64,000 nucleotides of DNA from CAVZZV01 sp963779845. GTDB taxonomy: Bacteria > Bacteroidota > Bacteroidia > Bacteroidales > GCA-2748055. Location: NCBI GenBank assembly GCA_963779845.1, contig CAVZZV010000006.1, forward strand, positions 248,001 to 312,000, given 5' to 3'. Under the pieces are notes generated by a model. The model saw only the letters and a program-made list of their open reading frames with translations, was not told the origin of the DNA and ran no database searches. This document shows, one piece after another, positions 37,169 to 46,222 of this stretch. Every line of letters begins with the position of its first letter. Position 1 is the stretch's first letter. The position numbers and the translations under genes were made by a program.

Positions 37169-37842
37169 ATGATGCCGGATTCTCCAATAGAACCCATGCG
37201 GGATACAATCAATCATGTATTGGCCTTTCTTAAAGATCATCTGACGAATGCCGAACCCGGGCACGACTATTGGCACTGTTACCGGGTCTGGAAGAATACC
37301 CTGAGATCTATTGACACCGAAAAGCCGATCCATTAATAAGCCAACTGGCTGCTTTGCTCCATGATATTGCAGACCCCAAATTCCATAACGGGGATGAGAA
37401 TAATGGCCCCCAAATGGCATCAGGATTTCTTAAAAGATGTCCGGTATGGAAAAAACAATAATAACTGAGGTAGAATACATCATCCGTAACATATCCTATG
37501 CAGGAGGCTTAAAAAACAATCCGGCAAAACCTCGGAATTAATGTTGGTCAAGGATGCGGACCGTCTGGATGCTATGGGGGCTATAGGCATTGCCAGGGCC
37601 TTCAGCTATGGAGGATATATGAAAAGGGATATGTACGATCCGGAAATTCTCCCAGTAAAAAAATAAAACTCTTGAAGCCTACGAAACAGAAATTCTCCCA
37701 CTATAAACCATTTTCACGAAAAACTCTTTCATTTGAAGGATCTGATGAATACCGGCACCGCCAAAAGACTGGCTCTGAAAAGACATAAATAATGGAAGAG
37801 TTCCTGAAGGAATTTCTGCAGGAATGGGAAGGAAAAGAATAG
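37169..37842 (+). pseudogene. HD-domain metal-dependent phosphohydrolase gene, broken by multiple frameshifts
   Basis: No single frame covers this gene, but reading through single-base deletions gives one HD-domain protein of about 225 residues. The ATG at 37169 opens MMPDSPIEPMRDT. Then come EPGHDYWHCYRVW (first His), AALLHDIADPKFHNGD (the HD motif) and ELMLVKDADRLDAMGAIGIA (the distal Asp), all conserved in this YedJ-like family. Lesions sit at A runs 37320-37323, 37450-37455 and 37526-37529, with more near 37660, 37705 and 37790. It begins 12 bases after rnfA in the same direction. All metal-binding residues are kept, which favours sequencing deletions over decay. The substrate is unknown. 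Confidence 0.75.
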
Positions 37843-37865
37843 GGGCCCGGAAATCCGCCGGACCC
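37843..37865. terminator. Bidirectional hairpin between convergent genes
   Basis: GGGCCCGG (37843-37850) pairs with CCGGACCC (37858-37865) with one mismatch and a 7-base loop. It lies exactly between the stop of the plus-strand HD gene and the stop of the minus-strand M56-TonB gene. No T tract follows, so termination is inferred from position and stem strength. Confidence 0.5.
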
Positions 37866-37878
37866 TGTCATCTCTGGC

Positions 37879-39419
37879 TTATTTAGCCGGGACCAAAGAT
37901 TCATTTAATTTAAATCGTACAGGGGATGTGAAGGTAACATTTACATTTTTCCCTCTCTGGGATCCGGGTTTCCAGTCAGGCATTTCACGTATGAGTTTGA
38001 GTGCTGCTTCATTGAAAACATCATTATCGGAATGTTTAAGCTGCACCTCCTGAACTTTTCCTTTTGTATCTGATGGTATAGGAAACATATACTGTTCCTT
38101 CAAGTCCCTTTTTCACAGCTTCTTCGGGATACTTGAGATTCTTGGCAAAATAATCTCTGAAAGCGACCATTCCTCCGGGAAATTTAGGCATTTCTTCCAC
38201 TATGAAAAAAGATATCATCCCCATTTGCCTCCAACCAATTTCCTCTTCGGAAATTTTTTCGGGTTTAGCAGATGCCGGCACATTCTGAGGATCAATTTCA
38301 TGTACCTTTTCGATGTAAGTTCAACCTTAATCATTTTCACCGGGTGAAGCCTTTAGAATCGACGGTTTCACAGCCGACAAAAGAAATCACCAGGCTGAGT
38401 ATTCTTATCGGCCTCAAGGCTGAAGGTTCCGTCTATATCCGATACAGTGCCTATAGTGGTATTTTTTACAAGAATGCTCGCTCCGGGAACCGCTTCACCT
38501 GTTTGGGCCATTACAACTTTACCCCTGATGCTATCTTTTTGCTCCGTTCCGTTAATAAAACCCAATGCAAAAACTAAGCAGGGGTAAGTAGGATTATCAT
38601 TTTGACTAATCCGTTTGCAGATGATCTTCTGGTTTTCATCATTTCAAATCTTTTTTTGGTTATTGAATAATTGAACTGATTACTCAGGCTGAAAACTCTG
38701 GCACCCAGAGCCTGATTAACAATCTGAGCCTTGTAATGAGCCGGATTTATTCCTGCCTGCAAAACTTTGCGATCGGCAAGATGCTCATGATTTTCCCTGA
38801 TCATCCCGGATATAAGCCATGTAAAAGGATTAAACCATGTTAGTACAAATACTAGATTCGAGCAGGATCAAATCAAGAAAATGATATTGCCGGATATGTG
38901 CTTCTTCATGAATAATTACTGGAAAGCTGCCTCATCATCGGATCGTAAGCGCTCTGGAATAAAAATCCGTTGAAAAAAGCTGAAAATTTCTTCTGATGCT
39001 GTATAAATAATATTTTTTTCTCTGATGTAATTTTCTAAGGTATATTTTCTTGAATCTGAAAAATTCAAAAATATTTCTCAGCAGAATCACCGATACCCGA
39101 CTGAAATAAATGAAAATTATCCATTAAATCCTATCCAGGAATCCTGAAGGTGGATTTCGGTAAGGGCTTCCGACTGCCGGCAGAAACTTCTGTTGCCATA
39201 CCCGGATCCAAGATAAAGGAGATGGATAAGCAAGAGGTAACTGAACAGAACTTAGTAAACCTGTTAAGGGAAATACTAAGAGAGAAATACGAGCGCCGAT
39301 AACAGGTACCACCGCTTAAGCTGAAGGTTTCCGTCATTTCTGAGAACGAAATAATAGAGTATGACAAACATTGCTATGCCTCCTGAAATCTTTAACAGAT
39401 ATGGAAAAAAACTATTCAT
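37879..39419 (-). pseudogene. M56 (BlaR1-like) metallopeptidase fused to a TonB C-terminal domain, broken by multiple frameshifts
   Basis: The parts in order, read through frame changes, form one Bacteroidota M56-TonB protein. The N-terminus at 39419 (MNSFFPYLLKISGGIAMFVI) gives BlaR1-type membrane helices. IIHEEAHIRQYHF at 38896-38914 carries the HExxH zinc motif, and MIRENHEHLADRKVL follows with the third ligand. Next are a carboxypeptidase-regulatory-like domain (GKVVMAQTGEAVPGASILV), a linker, MPKFPGGMVAFRDYFAKNLK and a TonB C-terminal domain (YPEEAVKKGLEGTVYVSYTI, then FNEAALKLIREMPDWKPG). It starts on ATGA overlapping the blaI stop. In BlaR1 systems the peptidase destroys its repressor on a signal; the TonB end suggests a link to the outer membrane. 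Lesions lie at about 39278 and at many points to 38050. Confidence 0.8.
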
Positions 39420-39792
39420 TGTTCCGTATCTTTTAATTCATTTTTCACTTCTTCCATAATCTCCGAAAGCTCTTCCAGGCTTATGTTATTTTCTTTGGCA
39501 AAAAACGTGGCAAGACCGGTAAAGGAGCCATTAAAGTATTTTCCCACCAGTCCGCCAAGATAGGATTTCAGATATTCCTGTTTGCTGATCACGGGGAAAA
39601 TAAAGGTGTGTATTTCCGTAAGCCCTGTGATTAATAAAGCCTTTCCTTTCAAGTACCCTTACCACAGTGGAGACCGTGGTATAGGGGGTTTCCGGATCCT
39701 TTTAGTTCTGAAATAATATCCCTGACAACTGCTTCCTTCAATCTCCAGAGTACAAGCATCACCTCCTCTTCAGCTCTTGTAAGTTTTTTCAT
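39416..39792 (-). pseudogene. BlaI/MecI-type transcriptional repressor, interrupted by two frameshifts
   Basis: From the ATG at 39792 the text reads MKKLTRAEEEVMLVLWRLKE, the BlaI winged-helix start. Removing one base near 39698 gives DPETPYTTVSTVVRVLERKG (recognition helix), and one base in a C run at 39593-39596 then gives FPVISKQEYLKSYLGGLVG and the C-terminal dimer helix. Corrected length is 124 residues, normal for BlaI. It represses its own operon until the membrane peptidase cuts it. It is followed by the M56-TonB gene with a 4-base ATGA overlap, the standard pair. The two lesions are single-base insertions. Confidence 0.85.
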
Positions 39793-39871
39793 TACTTCAT
39801 TTTATATAGAGTTCTGTTCCTGAATTAATTATCCTGCCAATACTCACTTTTGATCAGATAAACTTCTGAAA

Positions 39872-39940
39872 CAAATATACAACTATTACTTTAAGTTTAC
39901 CAACTATATTTGCAGTTATTTTACTTAAAAAACAGTTATT
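39872..39940 (-). promoter_or_regulatory. Promoter and candidate operators of the blaI-M56 operon
   Basis: On the minus strand GTTG (39901-39904) is followed after 21 bases by TATATTTG (39872-39879), an exact -7 element, about 80 bases before the blaI ATG. The same stretch on the plus strand has CAACTAT at 39880-39886 and 39901-39907, and CAGTTATT at 39913-39920 and 39933-39940. Each pair is spaced 20-21 bases, two helical turns, and they flank the promoter. They do not match the staphylococcal TACAnnTGTA operator, so BlaI binding is an inference. Confidence 0.4.
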
Positions 39941-40060
39941 ACATTCTTGATTTTAAAATATGAAGTTATTATTCTGATTTACAGATATTTATTTAAGTAT
40001 GGGCATTATCTCCCGAAAAGATCATTCAGGAGAATTAAAAATGGGAGGCTGGTTGAAGTT

Positions 40061-40834
40061 TTACTTATTTTGTTTCTGTTCCATCTTTAAATGATTCACC
40101 TTTGCTGCCAATGCGGCCCCTATAATTCCGGCTTCATTCTCGAATTGAGCGGGAAGAACCTTAGCCCGGGTTTTCAGATATTTAAAGAAATGGTCTTCTT
40201 TCTTGCTTGCACCCCCGCCAATAATAATCATTTCGGGCCATACCAGACTTTCCAACCGACCCAGGTATTCATTGAAACGCTTTCCCCATTTTTGCCAGTT
40301 CAGGTGATCAGCTTTACGGGCTGCGTCCGAAGCATATTTCTCCGCATCGTCACCCCGCAGGATAATGTGTCCTAATTCCAGGTTGGGGATCAGTTTTCCT
40401 TCAGAAAACATCACTGTTCCCAGCCCCGTACCTACCGTTACCAGCAAGACTACCCCCTTTTGCCCCTTTCCAGCACCAAATTTCATTTCGGCAAATCCGG
40501 CAGCATCCGCATCATTAACAACATGCACAGGACAACCGGAAGCTTTCGTGAAAAGATCATCAATGTTGATGTTAATCCACGACTTGTCAATGTTTGCGGC
40601 AGTGAGTGCGATTCCTTTCTGAACAACGCCCGGGTATCCTACCCCTACAAGCCCACTCCATTTAAAATGTTTTACTATTTTTTTTATTACAAAAGCAATT
40701 GACTCGGGATTGGCCGGATTTGGTGTCGGTATACGGTACCTTTCGGTCAGTAATTTGCCTTTTTTAGTATGGACTATGGCTCCCTTTACCCCTGATCCGC
40801 CAAAATCAATTCCAAGAACTTTTTTATACTTCAT
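40061..40834 (-). CDS. ppgK: ROK family kinase, polyphosphate glucokinase-like
   Basis: A 257-residue sugar kinase. LGIDFGGSGVKGAIV at residues 7-21 is the phosphate-binding loop in the GSGVKG form seen in polyphosphate/ATP glucokinases. VNDADAAGFAEMKFG at about 107-121 holds the catalytic Asp, and VTVGTGLGTVMF at about 132 and NLELGHI follow. The zinc-binding ROK cysteines are absent, as expected for this branch. It phosphorylates glucose, probably using polyphosphate or ATP. The donor cannot be decided from sequence. It is a single gene between the blaI operon and ppc. Confidence 0.82.
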   Translation of the reverse strand: MKYKKVLGIDFGGSGVKGAIVHTKKGKLLTERYRIPTPNPANPESIAFVIKKIVKHFKWSGLVGVGYPGVVQKGIALTAANIDKSWININIDDLFTKASGCPVHVVNDADAAGFAEMKFGAGKGQKGVVLLVTVGTGLGTVMFSEGKLIPNLELGHIILRGDDAEKYASDAARKADHLNWQKWGKRFNEYLGRLESLVWPEMIIIGGGASKKEDHFFKYLKTRAKVLPAQFENEAGIIGAALAAKVNHLKMEQKQNK

Positions 40835-41049
40835 CTCAAATGTTGTTAAGTGGGTATTAACAAGCAGTAATGCTTAAAAAATGAATCCCATGTATTTATA
40901 TGAAAACTGACTAAATGTAAAAAAATATTTTTAATTTAATGAACTTTTTGGTCCTAGAGCTACATTTTCCCATTTTATGGACAAAAGATTAACAAATTAA
41001 GCCTTAAGGAGATTCTATTTATCCAAAGTATGGAAATATCTCTTAAAAT

Positions 41050-41074
41050 TAACATTTTCCCTCTCAAAATGTTA
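41050..41074. repeat. Perfect 9-base inverted repeat in the ppc leader
   Basis: TAACATTTT (41050-41058) and AAAATGTTA (41066-41074) are exact reverse complements with spacer CCCTCTC. The element ends 19 bases before the ppc ATG at 41094, so it is a candidate operator or RNA hairpin that could control translation. Confidence 0.4.
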
Positions 41075-41093
41075 CTATCAAAAACACAAAAAT

Positions 41094-43862
41094 ATGAGCC
41101 CCGTCTTTGAATTAGTCAGGGAAAAACTGGGAAAAGCATATTATGACCTGGAATTCCTTCTTCAGTGCCTCCGCGAGGTACTGGAAGAGAACAATGAAGG
41201 TGAATTATCGGCCTTCATTCCGTGGATCAATAATAAACAATCCATCGGGAAATCCAAAAATGAACACAAGCTCCTTCATTTATATGCTTTAAGCTTTCAA
41301 TTGCTAAATCTTATTGAAGTCAACGGTGCGGTACAAAACCGAAGGCTTAGAGAAGATGAATCAGGTCTGGCCAGCATTAATGGTATGTGGGCAGATAACC
41401 TTGAATGGCTTAAGAGGGAAGGATTCACCGAATCCGAAATCCTTGAAGGTCTGAAAACGGTGGATGTGCAACCGGTACTTACCGCTCACCCCACAGAAGC
41501 CAAACGTCCGCTTGTACTGGCAGAATACCGAAATCTCTACCTTCTGATGGTCAAAAGGGAAAATACGATGTACACCTCCCTTGAACAGGAGCAAATCAGA
41601 GATGATATTAAAATTTCCCTCCATCGTTTGTGGCTGATCGACGATATTTTTCTGGAAAAACCCGATGTAAAATCAGAGCTCGACAATGTTATCCACTATC
41701 TTGCCCAGGTATTTCCCATAACGCTTCCCTTGTTGGATAAAAAACTGCTACTGGCATGGAAGACCTGCGGTTTCAATCCCGATGCTCTGCAAAAGGCCGA
41801 TAATTTTCCCCGCATAGAGTTTGGTACCTGGGTAGGTGGTGACCGCGATGGACATCCTCTGGTTACGGCTGAAATCACCAGTTACACGCTTCGTCAACTC
41901 AGGCTTAATGCCTTTGCTCTTTTGAGTAGAAACCTCGAAGATTTATCCAATAGCCTTGGCTTTTATTCGGACTATTCAGAGGTTCCCCGGAAATTAAAAA
42001 ACCGCATTAGCGAAATCACCCTCGAGCTGGGCGATTGCACGCACCCCATCCTTAGCCGGTACCCGAGAGAAATATTCCGTCAATATGTTCACCTGCTTCT
42101 TGCCAAGCTCCCCGTGGAGAACCACCGGGACCAGGGACTCAGCCTGCATGAGCGGCCAGGTAGTTACAAGAACTCCCATCAGTTAATATCCGACCTTAAG
42201 CTCCTCTCCGACACTCTGGAAGAAATTGGGGCAGCCAGGATTGCCTTCAGCGATGTTCGCGAGATGATCAGGTTGGTGCAATCATTTGGTTTTCATCTGG
42301 GGCAACTGGATATCCGTCAAAACAGCTCGTTTTATGAAAAAGCGCTTTCCCAACTTATTAAACAGTCCGGAATTAAAGATTATGCCTACGATTCCTGGGA
42401 TGAGGAAAAACGTCTCGCATTTTTAAATGAGGAATTGAAAACCAACCGACCCTTTACCCGTGAAAATGACAAGCTGGAACCTGAGGCTGCCGAAACGCTA
42501 AGTACTTTCCGCGTATTGCATGACCATATACAGAAGTTCTCCGATGCCGCAATTGGTTCACTAATCGTCAGTATGACCCGTTCTGTTTCGGATCTTCTAA
42601 TGGTCTACATGTTTGCCAGGGAAGCTGGCATGACCAATTCGGATGAACAGGGGTTGCAAATAAAACTTCATGTTGTTCCTCTCTTCGAAACCATTGAAGA
42701 TCTGAACAATAGTGAAGGAATTATGGACCGTTATTTCAGACTCCCTCTTGCTAGGAGATCATTGCATTTTCAAAAAATAAGCAGGGGGAGTGAAATCCTT
42801 AGTCAGGAAATCATGATCGGGTATAGTGATAGCAACAAAGACGGAGGGATTATCAGCAGTGCGATGCAATTGCATCATGCACAAAAAACACTCACAAAAA
42901 CCGGCAGTAAGCATGGAATCAGAATTAAATTCTTCCATGGAAAAGGAGGAACAATTAGTCGGGGAGCGGGACCGACCCACTGGTTTCTGAGATCTCTTCC
43001 TCCCGGATCTCTGCAAGGGCCGATCAAAATTACTGAGCAGGGAGAAAGTATTGAAAGAAAGTATGCTAACCGGGTGAATGCCGAGTATAATCTTGAACTC
43101 CTGATGGCCGGAACCACTGCTCTCTCCCTTCTCGGACAGGAAAAAGAAGTTGAAGATAGCACTGCCCCAGAAATTCTCACTATAATGTCAGAGGAAAGTA
43201 TGAAACATTATAAAGACCTTACTGAAGACCCTGATTTTATTGACTTTTTTCGTCAGGCCACCCCTATTGACGCTATTGAAACCAGTAAAATAGGATCCCG
43301 GCCCGCACGGAGGACGGGCAAAAACAGCCTCTCTGACTTAAGGGCCATACCCTGGGTTTTTAGCTGGAATCAGTCCAGATTTCATATTACCAGCTGGTAT
43401 GGGGTAGGATCTACACTGGAATTTCTGAAAAACAGGCACGCAGAAAAATTTGTCCAACTCAAGGGGCTAATAGAAAAAGATCCTCTTATAAGATACATTT
43501 TTACCAATATCGATACCAGCCTCGCTGCAACGGATGAAACCATAATGGATCTCTATTCTTCTCTGGTTGAGGATAATAAAGTCCGTGAACATATTTTGGG
43601 GAAAATTAAAAAAGAGCTCCGTTTGACGCGAAAAATGATGTCGGTACTCATTACAAAGCCCATGGAAGAACGCAGAAAAAATCATTACTATTCAACCATG
43701 CTAAGGGCCGAAGCCTTAAAAAGCCTTCATGAAAATCAGGTTGGACTTCTTAGGGAATGGAGAAAAATCCGTGAATTTGATACTGAAGAAAACCAAAAGA
43801 TTCAAATCAGCCTTCTCAAAAGCATAAATGCTATCGCAAATGCAATGGGAAATACCGGATAA
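41094..43862 (+). CDS. ppc: Phosphoenolpyruvate carboxylase
   Basis: A 922-residue enzyme, normal length for bacterial PEPC. Active-site stretches are visible: PVLTAHPTEAKRP at about 130 (catalytic His), GTWVGGDRDGHPLV at about 244 (Arg/Asp metal region), MIGYSDSNKDGGIISSAMQL at about 578, and FHGKGGTISRGAGPTHWF at about 617 (PEP-binding). KIGSRPARR near 735 follows. It makes oxaloacetate from PEP and bicarbonate, feeding the reductive branch of the citric acid cycle. Residues at the C-terminus end in AIANAMGNTG, the usual NTG ending. It has a conspicuous inverted repeat in its leader and no neighbour in the same pathway. Confidence 0.97.
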   Translation: MSPVFELVREKLGKAYYDLEFLLQCLREVLEENNEGELSAFIPWINNKQSIGKSKNEHKLLHLYALSFQLLNLIEVNGAVQNRRLREDESGLASINGMWADNLEWLKREGFTESEILEGLKTVDVQPVLTAHPTEAKRPLVLAEYRNLYLLMVKRENTMYTSLEQEQIRDDIKISLHRLWLIDDIFLEKPDVKSELDNVIHYLAQVFPITLPLLDKKLLLAWKTCGFNPDALQKADNFPRIEFGTWVGGDRDGHPLVTAEITSYTLRQLRLNAFALLSRNLEDLSNSLGFYSDYSEVPRKLKNRISEITLELGDCTHPILSRYPREIFRQYVHLLLAKLPVENHRDQGLSLHERPGSYKNSHQLISDLKLLSDTLEEIGAARIAFSDVREMIRLVQSFGFHLGQLDIRQNSSFYEKALSQLIKQSGIKDYAYDSWDEEKRLAFLNEELKTNRPFTRENDKLEPEAAETLSTFRVLHDHIQKFSDAAIGSLIVSMTRSVSDLLMVYMFAREAGMTNSDEQGLQIKLHVVPLFETIEDLNNSEGIMDRYFRLPLARRSLHFQKISRGSEILSQEIMIGYSDSNKDGGIISSAMQLHHAQKTLTKTGSKHGIRIKFFHGKGGTISRGAGPTHWFLRSLPPGSLQGPIKITEQGESIERKYANRVNAEYNLELLMAGTTALSLLGQEKEVEDSTAPEILTIMSEESMKHYKDLTEDPDFIDFFRQATPIDAIETSKIGSRPARRTGKNSLSDLRAIPWVFSWNQSRFHITSWYGVGSTLEFLKNRHAEKFVQLKGLIEKDPLIRYIFTNIDTSLAATDETIMDLYSSLVEDNKVREHILGKIKKELRLTRKMMSVLITKPMEERRKNHYYSTMLRAEALKSLHENQVGLLREWRKIREFDTEENQKIQISLLKSINAIANAMGNTG

Positions 43863-43876
43863 TGGGAATTAAACTG

Positions 43877-43884
43877 TATTTTTG
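43877..43884 (+). promoter_or_regulatory. Promoter -7 element of the small membrane protein gene
   Basis: TATTTTTG matches TAnnTTTG and lies 30 bases before the ATG at 43914, just after the ppc stop. It suggests that the next gene has its own transcription start. Confidence 0.4.
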
Positions 43885-43913
43885 TCCTAAGGTTAACCCG
43901 CTAATATTATCCT

Positions 43914-44327
43914 ATGCTGATCAAATACAGGAAACTTTTCGGATTTATACGCTTGATTCTTGGAGTAATATTCTTTTCCTATCCACTGATAGAATTTGTC
44001 AAAGCAAACACGGCAGATTCGATCAATCAACAAAAGTGGCTCTTTGCACTCTTTTTTTTTCTATTATACATGATCTCAGCTGTCAAAAACGGATTCAGGG
44101 AACTGTCGGGGAAACTACCCTCATTCGATTTGCTAAGGTTTTTTGAAATAGCTATGAATGGTTTCATGGCTCTGTATATGATTCTTATAAGCATTGCCGC
44201 CAAAGCCGGATTTGCTACTACACTCGCCATCTTTTTCCTTGCCCTGATCCTGATTCTGAACATGGTCCGGGATCTTCAAATCGTCAGTTTTCAATACTAC
44301 GAAAAGAAAAACAGGCTGGGAAAATGA
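43914..44327 (+). CDS. Conserved hypothetical membrane protein
   Basis: A 137-residue protein with about four hydrophobic segments: LFGFIRLILGVIFFSYPLI (about 8-26), WLFALFFFLLYMISAV (about 42-57), IAMNGFMALYMILISIAA (about 79-96) and TTLAIFFLALILILNMV (about 101-117). It ends in a basic cytoplasmic tail (YYEKKNRLGK). I recognise no domain. It sits between ppc and a SulP transporter and has its own promoter-like site. Confidence 0.6.
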   Translation: MLIKYRKLFGFIRLILGVIFFSYPLIEFVKANTADSINQQKWLFALFFFLLYMISAVKNGFRELSGKLPSFDLLRFFEIAMNGFMALYMILISIAAKAGFATTLAIFFLALILILNMVRDLQIVSFQYYEKKNRLGK

Positions 44328-44366
44328 ATAAAGACACTGAATTAAAAATATAAAGGAAATTACACC

Positions 44367-44374
44367 TATTTTTG
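44367..44374 (+). promoter_or_regulatory. Promoter -7 element of the SulP gene
   Basis: TATTTTTG followed by CAG matches TAnnTTTGC and lies 21 bases before the ATG at 44395. No -33 TTTG is visible at the right distance. Confidence 0.4.
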
Positions 44375-44394
44375 CAGATTCTTTTTTCAAGCAG

Positions 44395-46029
44395 ATGGAA
44401 CCTTTGTTTAAACCCAAATTATTCAGTGTCCTTCAAAAAGGCTATTCAAAAAAACAATTTACTACGGATCTCTTTGCCGGCGTTATTGTAGGCATTGTTG
44501 CTTTGCCCCTTGCCATTGCTTTTGCCGTAGCATCCGGTGTTTCTCCTGAAAAAGGATTGGCTACAGCGGTAATAGCGGGATTTCTGATTTCATTTTTGGG
44601 AGGAAGCAGAGTCCAGATTGGCGGCCCCACAGGGGCCTTTATTATTGTTGTCTATGGGATAATCGCTGAATTTGGACTTCAGGGATTACTTGTCTCCACT
44701 ATCCTGGCGGGTTTCATTCTAATCCTGTTCGGTATTTTTAAGATGGGTATTGTACTGAAATATATCCCTCACCCATTAATAATAGGTTTTACGGCAGGTA
44801 TTGCCCTGATTATTTTTACTACCCAGATCAAAGACGCCCTCGGATTGGAATTGACTGATACCCCAGCCGGGTTCGCTTCCAAATGGAAATTTTATCTGGA
44901 AAACATAAATGATTTTAATCCTACCGCTCTCTTATTAACCATTGGCACCCTCTTAATCACCATTTATTCCAGAAAAGTAATCAAGGTAATCCCGGGATCC
45001 TTTATCGCAATAGTGGTTATTACATTAATAGTGTCCATTTTTTCTATTCCTGTATCAACTATTGGGAGCATTTACGGAGAAATAGAAGGGAGTTTGACCT
45101 TTTCTGTCCCGCAGATAGAGTGGGATTCCATAAAAAATTACCTCCGACCTGCCTTTACAATTGCCATGCTTGGAGCCATTGAATCTCTACTTTCGGCAGT
45201 GGTGGCCGATGGGATGATTGGAGGGCACCACCGTTCGAATACAGAGCTTATCGCCCAGGGAGTGGCCAACATCGTCACTCCATTTTTTGGAGGTATTCCT
45301 GCTACCGGTGCGATAGCAAGAACCGCCACCAATGTTAAAAATGGGGGCCGTTCCCCTATTGCGGGTATCGTCCATGCCCTTACCCTGCTTTTAATCATGT
45401 TGTTTCTTGGAAAGTGGGCATCCCTGATTCCACTATCCTGCCTTGCCGGGATACTGATCGTAGTCGCCTATAATATGAGCGAATGGAGATCTTTCATTTC
45501 TATCCTGAAATCTACCCGATACGACATAGCCATCCTTTTAACCAGCTTTTTGCTTACCGTTTTTGTGGACCTCACCATGGCCATAGAAATAGGTCTTGTT
45601 TTATCGGCTTTCCTGTTCATGCAACGTATGTCGCGTGTTAGTAATATCTTTCCCGTCGAAGATGATTCAGATCTCCTGGAAAATTATTCAGACATCCCAC
45701 AAGGCATTGATATATATGAAATTACAGGACCCTTTTTCTTTGCGGCCGCAAAAAAATATAAGGAAGTCCTGAAGGATATCAATAGTCGTTCCGAAGTTCT
45801 GATAATCAGGATGAGACATGTTCCTTTTATTGATTCCACAGGGATCCATAACTTTAAAGAAACCATAACGGACCTTCAGGCCGGAGGGTGTAAAATCCTG
45901 TTATCCGGGGTACAGCCGGAAGTCCGTAAGGAATTGGATAGAAGCAGGATATCGTTTCTTATAGGCAAAGCGAATATTTTTAATTCGTTTGATGAAGCAT
46001 TGGCCAAAGCGCACGTCGTGAAAAGGTAA
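44395..46029 (+). CDS. SulP family anion transporter with STAS domain
   Basis: A 544-residue inner-membrane protein. The SLC26/SulP core has about 12-14 membrane segments, with signatures DLFAGVIVGIVALPLAIAFA (about 26-45) and GGPTGAFIIVVYGIIA (about 80-95). A cytoplasmic STAS domain at about 440-540 includes VLIIRMRHVPFIDSTGIHNF, with the DSTG element. The family moves sulfate, bicarbonate or dicarboxylates. With PEP carboxylase close by, bicarbonate is a possible substrate, but this is a guess from context and sulfate is equally possible. No carbonic anhydrase gene is adjacent. Confidence 0.9.
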   Translation: MEPLFKPKLFSVLQKGYSKKQFTTDLFAGVIVGIVALPLAIAFAVASGVSPEKGLATAVIAGFLISFLGGSRVQIGGPTGAFIIVVYGIIAEFGLQGLLVSTILAGFILILFGIFKMGIVLKYIPHPLIIGFTAGIALIIFTTQIKDALGLELTDTPAGFASKWKFYLENINDFNPTALLLTIGTLLITIYSRKVIKVIPGSFIAIVVITLIVSIFSIPVSTIGSIYGEIEGSLTFSVPQIEWDSIKNYLRPAFTIAMLGAIESLLSAVVADGMIGGHHRSNTELIAQGVANIVTPFFGGIPATGAIARTATNVKNGGRSPIAGIVHALTLLLIMLFLGKWASLIPLSCLAGILIVVAYNMSEWRSFISILKSTRYDIAILLTSFLLTVFVDLTMAIEIGLVLSAFLFMQRMSRVSNIFPVEDDSDLLENYSDIPQGIDIYEITGPFFFAAAKKYKEVLKDINSRSEVLIIRMRHVPFIDSTGIHNFKETITDLQAGGCKILLSGVQPEVRKELDRSRISFLIGKANIFNSFDEALAKAHVVKR

Positions 46030-46222
46030 GTTTAGGCGAAAGTTTAGGGTTTGGCATATTGCCGGTTTAACTGCAAAGGCTTACAAGCAAGGCCATCCTG
46101 GTAGTAACTATGCCCTTTTAGGATTTTAGTATTCCTAGCGCTCCAACCGTTAAAAATCCCTCTTTTCCTTGTATTCTATCCAATTATCTTTATATTGCCG
46201 TGAAGATACCAAATGAAGTCCC

